Shown: positions 60,450 through 64,000 of the stretch, piece by piece
Layout: every line of letters begins with the position of its first letter
Numbering within the stretch: the stretch's first letter is position 1
NCBI GenBank assembly: GCA_027574665.1
Contig: CM050672.1
Coordinates: 8,540,001 to 8,604,000 of the forward strand
Origin: Rhynochetos jubatus
Taxonomy: Eukaryota; Chordata; Aves; Eurypygiformes; Rhynochetidae
Reading direction: 5' to 3'
Length of the DNA: 64,000 nt
The notes under the pieces: model-generated
The model's input: only the letters and a program-made list of their open reading frames with translations
The model's database searches: none
What the model was told of the DNA's origin: nothing
Translations under genes and position numbers: made by a program

Positions 60450-61509
60450 CCTCACCGGGCTGGGATCAGGCCCTCCGAGCCCCTTGGCGCTCCCGGGTTG
60501 GCAGCCGGATCCATCAGGGTCCCCAACATGCCCAGGCAGGACCAGGACATGGGAGCCTCTCACCTGCTGCACCCCACTGCCACTCCAGTTCCTGTCGGAC
60601 CAGCTCCCCGGGACAAACAGGGATAACTCCACCTTCACCAGCTTCCACCGAGGAGAAGCTCAGCCCTGTCCCCACCCCTGCGCTCCGCTTGCTCCGAGCG
60701 GGCGGCTGTGCCGCGCCACGCTGCCTCGTCCCCTTCCCCAGCATCCCCGCCACACTGGGATCAGCCCCCCAGAGCCGTGGCAGCAGGCTGGGATCCAGGA
60801 GAGGTCCGAGGCCACGGGCAGAGGTCTGGGAAGGGGCAGCCCCTCGGGGTGCGATGCTGCTGGACACCCCGGTACCTGGCAGGAGCGACCTGCAGCGAGA
60901 GGGGGAAGCAGAGGGGTCAGGGCTGGCACCCAAGTGACCCCGGGGAGCCAGGTGGGTGACAATCACCCTAACGAAGCTCCAGGGAGGGCGCTGGTAGCAA
61001 GAGGCTGGGCAAGAGGGGGAACAGGGGATCACCCAGGCCGCTGCGGGAAGGGCACCCCAGCTCTGCCCACAGCGGGGGGCTTTGGGGAGCCCTCCCATGC
61101 TCCCGGGGGATCCTGGCTAAGCTTACTGCCGATGTGAGGCCCCAACAACTGAATTCCAGGGGCCCTGGCTCCTTGGGGGGTGGGTCTGAGCAAGGGCTTG
61201 GCCCAGGCAGGGGCTCAGACTCATCCCCAGCATCCTGCCAGAGCCCCCAGCACCCTCCGGCCCCTCACACCCAGCGGTGCTGGGAACTTAGCACAGCCTC
61301 AGTCCCCATCCGTCCCCGCTCCCACCCTGCCGCTCGGGGAGGGGGGAGAAACGACCTCTCCCCCTACAGCTGTCACACAGCTCTTTCCAGAGGCGGGAGA
61401 CCCCCGCCCCCGTTTGCCCCGTGCCTTGGGCTAGGGCAGCATCCAACGGCCGGAGCCGAGGGCAGGGGATGCCCCCACACCCCTCTGGGAAGGACGAGCT
61501 GGATGCGAG
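60450..61509. other. TMEM54 5' flank and RNF19B 3' flank, nothing recognised
   Basis: About 1 kb of GC-rich sequence lies between the TMEM54 start and the RNF19B polyadenylation signal. It presumably contains the TMEM54 promoter and 5'UTR. No TATA box or gene was recognised. Confidence 0.5.
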
Positions 61510-61779
61510 TCGAATGACGACCGGAGCCTTTATTCCGACAGTCCCTCGGGCTGTTTGCGGACAGACAGACGGACGCACGTATGTACACTCTTACACACCT
61601 CACAGAGCTCGAGCCAATAAATTAAACCAAAACGAGGGCGGGGGCTTGAGTTTGTTTTTCCTTTTTTGTCCCGTAAGAAAGAGCCGCTCGCCGGGGCCAG
61701 GAGTCGCCACCAGAAGCCGACGTGGACGCAGCCCTGCCGCGAGGATGCGGCCAGCGAGGGCTTTGGAGCAGGAGGCCTT
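61510..61779 (-). other. RNF19B: RNF19B 3'UTR with polyadenylation signal
   Basis: The minus strand carries AATAAA at 61529-61534, about 250 bp past the stop codon at 61780-61782. The 3'UTR appears short compared with mammals, unless a later signal is used. Confidence 0.6.
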
Positions 61780-64000
61780 TCACACGCGGGCTTCGATGCA
61801 CTCCAGCTTGACCATCTCATCCAGCCCGCGGCCCTCGGCTCGGGCACAGCGGCTCAGGGGGGCACTTGGGCTCTCGGCACCTCTAGCTCTGGGGGTCTGT
61901 GGGCAGGCTGCCGCAGTCTGAGAGCGGGGGGAGTCGCACTCGTCCGAGGTAATGTCCGGCACGTCGTCCGACTGACTGTCGGAGCTCTCCAGGTCGCTCC
62001 GTATGCTCTCGGGCTGGGCCAGGGTGATGTCCCAGGTTTTGCTGGCAACGCAGTCCTTCTGCTCACAGCTTTGGTGTCTGCATGGCTGCTCCGGCTCATC
62101 CTCCTCCTCTTCCACCTCCTCCTCCTCCTCGTTCTCTGCCATTTGGGTGTGGACGTGCAGGGAGTCCTCTGTGCTGCTGCCGCTGGCCAGCTGGTAGTGA
62201 CTTGGCTTGGCTTCGATGTCCACCTGGATCTCCATGTTGTTGCACTCCCTGCAGAAACAAGCACCCTGCGTCACTGGCTCTGACTGGGTCACCACAGCCC
62301 CGGCCCGGGAGGGTCCCGCTTCCCAAACATGAGCAAGATGCTACTCATCACCCCAGGGCAGCTGGGAACCAGCATCCCCTGCTCCCCTCGAGGGCAGCCA
62401 AGACCATCCCCGGCTGAGCCAGGAGCTGGGAAAGGACCAGAGTCCCCGCGCGCGGCTGGGAACAGACCTAGGGGCTCCTGGGCTGCAGATCCACGAAGCT
62501 GTTCCCACACTGTCCCCAGCTGTCCTTCTGTGCAAGCGGAAGGACCAGACCCCTCGCCAGCCACACAAGAGGGGGCTGCTGCAACCGCCACCCAGAGCGC
62601 CCGCTTCCCAGGACACCCGGTTCCAACACTGCACCGCGGGTCCCACCTGTCCTGGGGGTTGTAGGAGCTGATGATGGAGCCAGCCATGGCTCGAGTGCTG
62701 GCGTTGTCGCTGATCGCCCCCAGGCTGACCGAGTCTTTGGGGAAAATCTCCTTCTGGACATCTGCCTGAACTTCCAGCCTGCAAGGAAGAGGAGGATTCC
62801 TCAGGAATGCCTTAGGTGCTCCCCGAGGGGCACCAACCAGTCCCGGTACGTCAAGGGGTAGCAAGAGACACCGTGTGCTGGCCCAGCTCGCCACGGCAGG
62901 GTTTAACCCCCGCGGTTCCTCTCACTCTGTCTCCAGGAAGGTAAACCCATCCTGTTTTCCGTGACGAAGGGAACACTGTGTTTGTATCTATGACTCAGGC
63001 GATCGCTGCAAAGAACCGATTTCCACAGATCCAGCAGCCAGCCGTGATTACATCCCGGCTGCCCTATCACCACGTGTCTCTAATTACCCAGCAAAGCGAC
63101 TCACAGTGAGCTGGGAGGAAAACTGTGACGCAACCTCCCGGCTCGGGAAGCAGCGACCCTGCCCGCGACAGGCCGCGGGGAGCGGGAACCACCAAAGCCT
63201 CTGCGCCGAGATTGGAGGGCCGCGGGATCTTTAAGCGGGCCACGCAGGCATCCCTGCGCTCTTCCCAACTAACCCGGAGCACCGGCTCTGCCGTTTCACC
63301 AGCTCAGCCGGGACAGGAATCTCTTTATCTTCCGTCCTCCTTGCAAGAACCAGCCCAACACCCGCTCCAGAGGCAGCCTGGTCTGCTGGGACCGGTTATT
63401 CCACAACAGACCGGGCAGCGAAAACAATAGGACGTGACTCCGGAGTCAGCGCTCAGGGTCCTGCAGAGCTCCCCGAAACAAGGCTGCCCAGCCGGGCAGG
63501 CCCCCACCCTGTCCCCGCCGGCGGAGGTACCTGCTGTACTTCCCCTTCCCCCCGGAGAGGACCCCGCCGCTCAGGGTACCGCCCGAGAGGGCGGCGAAGC
63601 TGGCCGTCTCGCTGTAGGTGCCCTGCATCACGCTGAGCCCGTCGGTGGGGCTGCCGCTGGTGCTCAGCACGCTGGTGAGCCCCTCGATGCTGCTCTCGCC
63701 AATGCTGGGGTTCTTCAGGGCTCGCCAGGCATCGGCCACTGCGGGGAGGGAACAGCGCAGGGATCAGAAGCAGCAAGGGAAGCGCCCAGGCGGCGGCGTG
63801 TCCCGTCTCTGCCCCGGCCAGGGCAAGGGACAGCTGAGGTCTCGCCCCGAGGGCTACGCAGCCCATCACCAGAAGCCTTCTAGCCACGCTCAGGTGAAGA
63901 GAGACGCTGAGATTTGGGAAGCGGCAAGAGCCGCTGCCGTTTCATTACGAGAGGCAGCGCCAGGGTCTCGCCTCACCCCCTTCCCCGGTTACCTGTGATG
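61780..64000 (-). CDS. RNF19B: RNF19B (NKLAM), RBR E3 ubiquitin ligase, last four exons only
   Basis: Partial: the gene continues beyond the right edge. Exons in transcript order: end of one at 63993-64000, then 63531-63738, 62647-62778, 61780-62248. They encode the cytoplasmic tail after the RING-IBR-RING and membrane segments, which lie outside the window. Recognisable text includes [110 protein letters not shown] and the terminal EARV. A Glu-rich run ([14 protein letters not shown]) follows MAEN, a region that is variable between species. Donors and acceptors are GT-AG and phases agree. Confidence 0.95.

Overview
The window is vertebrate nuclear DNA, almost certainly from a bird. Genes are intron-bearing with GT-AG splice sites, introns are short, GC is high with many G/C homopolymer runs, and the interspersed repeats I can recognise look like the 3' ends of CR1 LINEs, the main avian retrotransposon. 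Gene order and orientation match the human 1p35.1 block: NHSL3/KIAA1522 (+), YARS1 (-), FNDC5 (-), HPCA (+), TMEM54 (-), RNF19B (-). A GC-rich avian microchromosome is the likely setting. I cannot name the species.

Layout. 1-12006: upstream region and long 5' intron of NHSL3, with a CpG-rich distal promoter and a candidate alternative first exon (4637-4724). 12007-19354: seven coding exons of NHSL3 (1131 aa), with a large 92-bp satellite in the last intron. 19355-21387: NHSL3 3'UTR, a CR1 relic and the YARS1 3'UTR. 21388-25961: complete YARS1 (13 exons, 527 aa). 25962-26420: CRE/ETS-bearing bidirectional promoter. 26200-32190: no gene I can recognise, although human has S100PBP here. 32190-47426: FNDC5 (irisin precursor), five coding exons resolved, terminal exon and 3'UTR unresolved. 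47427-56143: gene-free, GC-rich, with minisatellites and AT-richer islands that may be conserved non-coding elements. 56144-57617: complete HPCA (193 aa). 58339-60449: complete TMEM54 (227 aa), convergent with HPCA. 61780-64000: the last four exons of RNF19B, which runs off the right edge.

The genes do not form a pathway: an actin-remodelling NHS-family protein, cytoplasmic tyrosyl-tRNA synthetase, the irisin precursor, a neuronal calcium sensor, a tetraspan membrane protein and an RBR E3 ligase. What they share is conserved synteny and compact spacing, including a shared promoter at YARS1 and overlapping HPCA/TMEM54 polyadenylation regions. Exon boundaries were read by hand from splice consensus, reading phase and similarity to remembered human proteins. 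No alignment or search was run.

Most unusual: an apparent GC-AG intron in FNDC5 with a competing GT donor that would truncate the protein just after the irisin domain, the apparent absence of S100PBP, the phase-compatible alternative NHSL3 first exon, and several structured tandem repeats.
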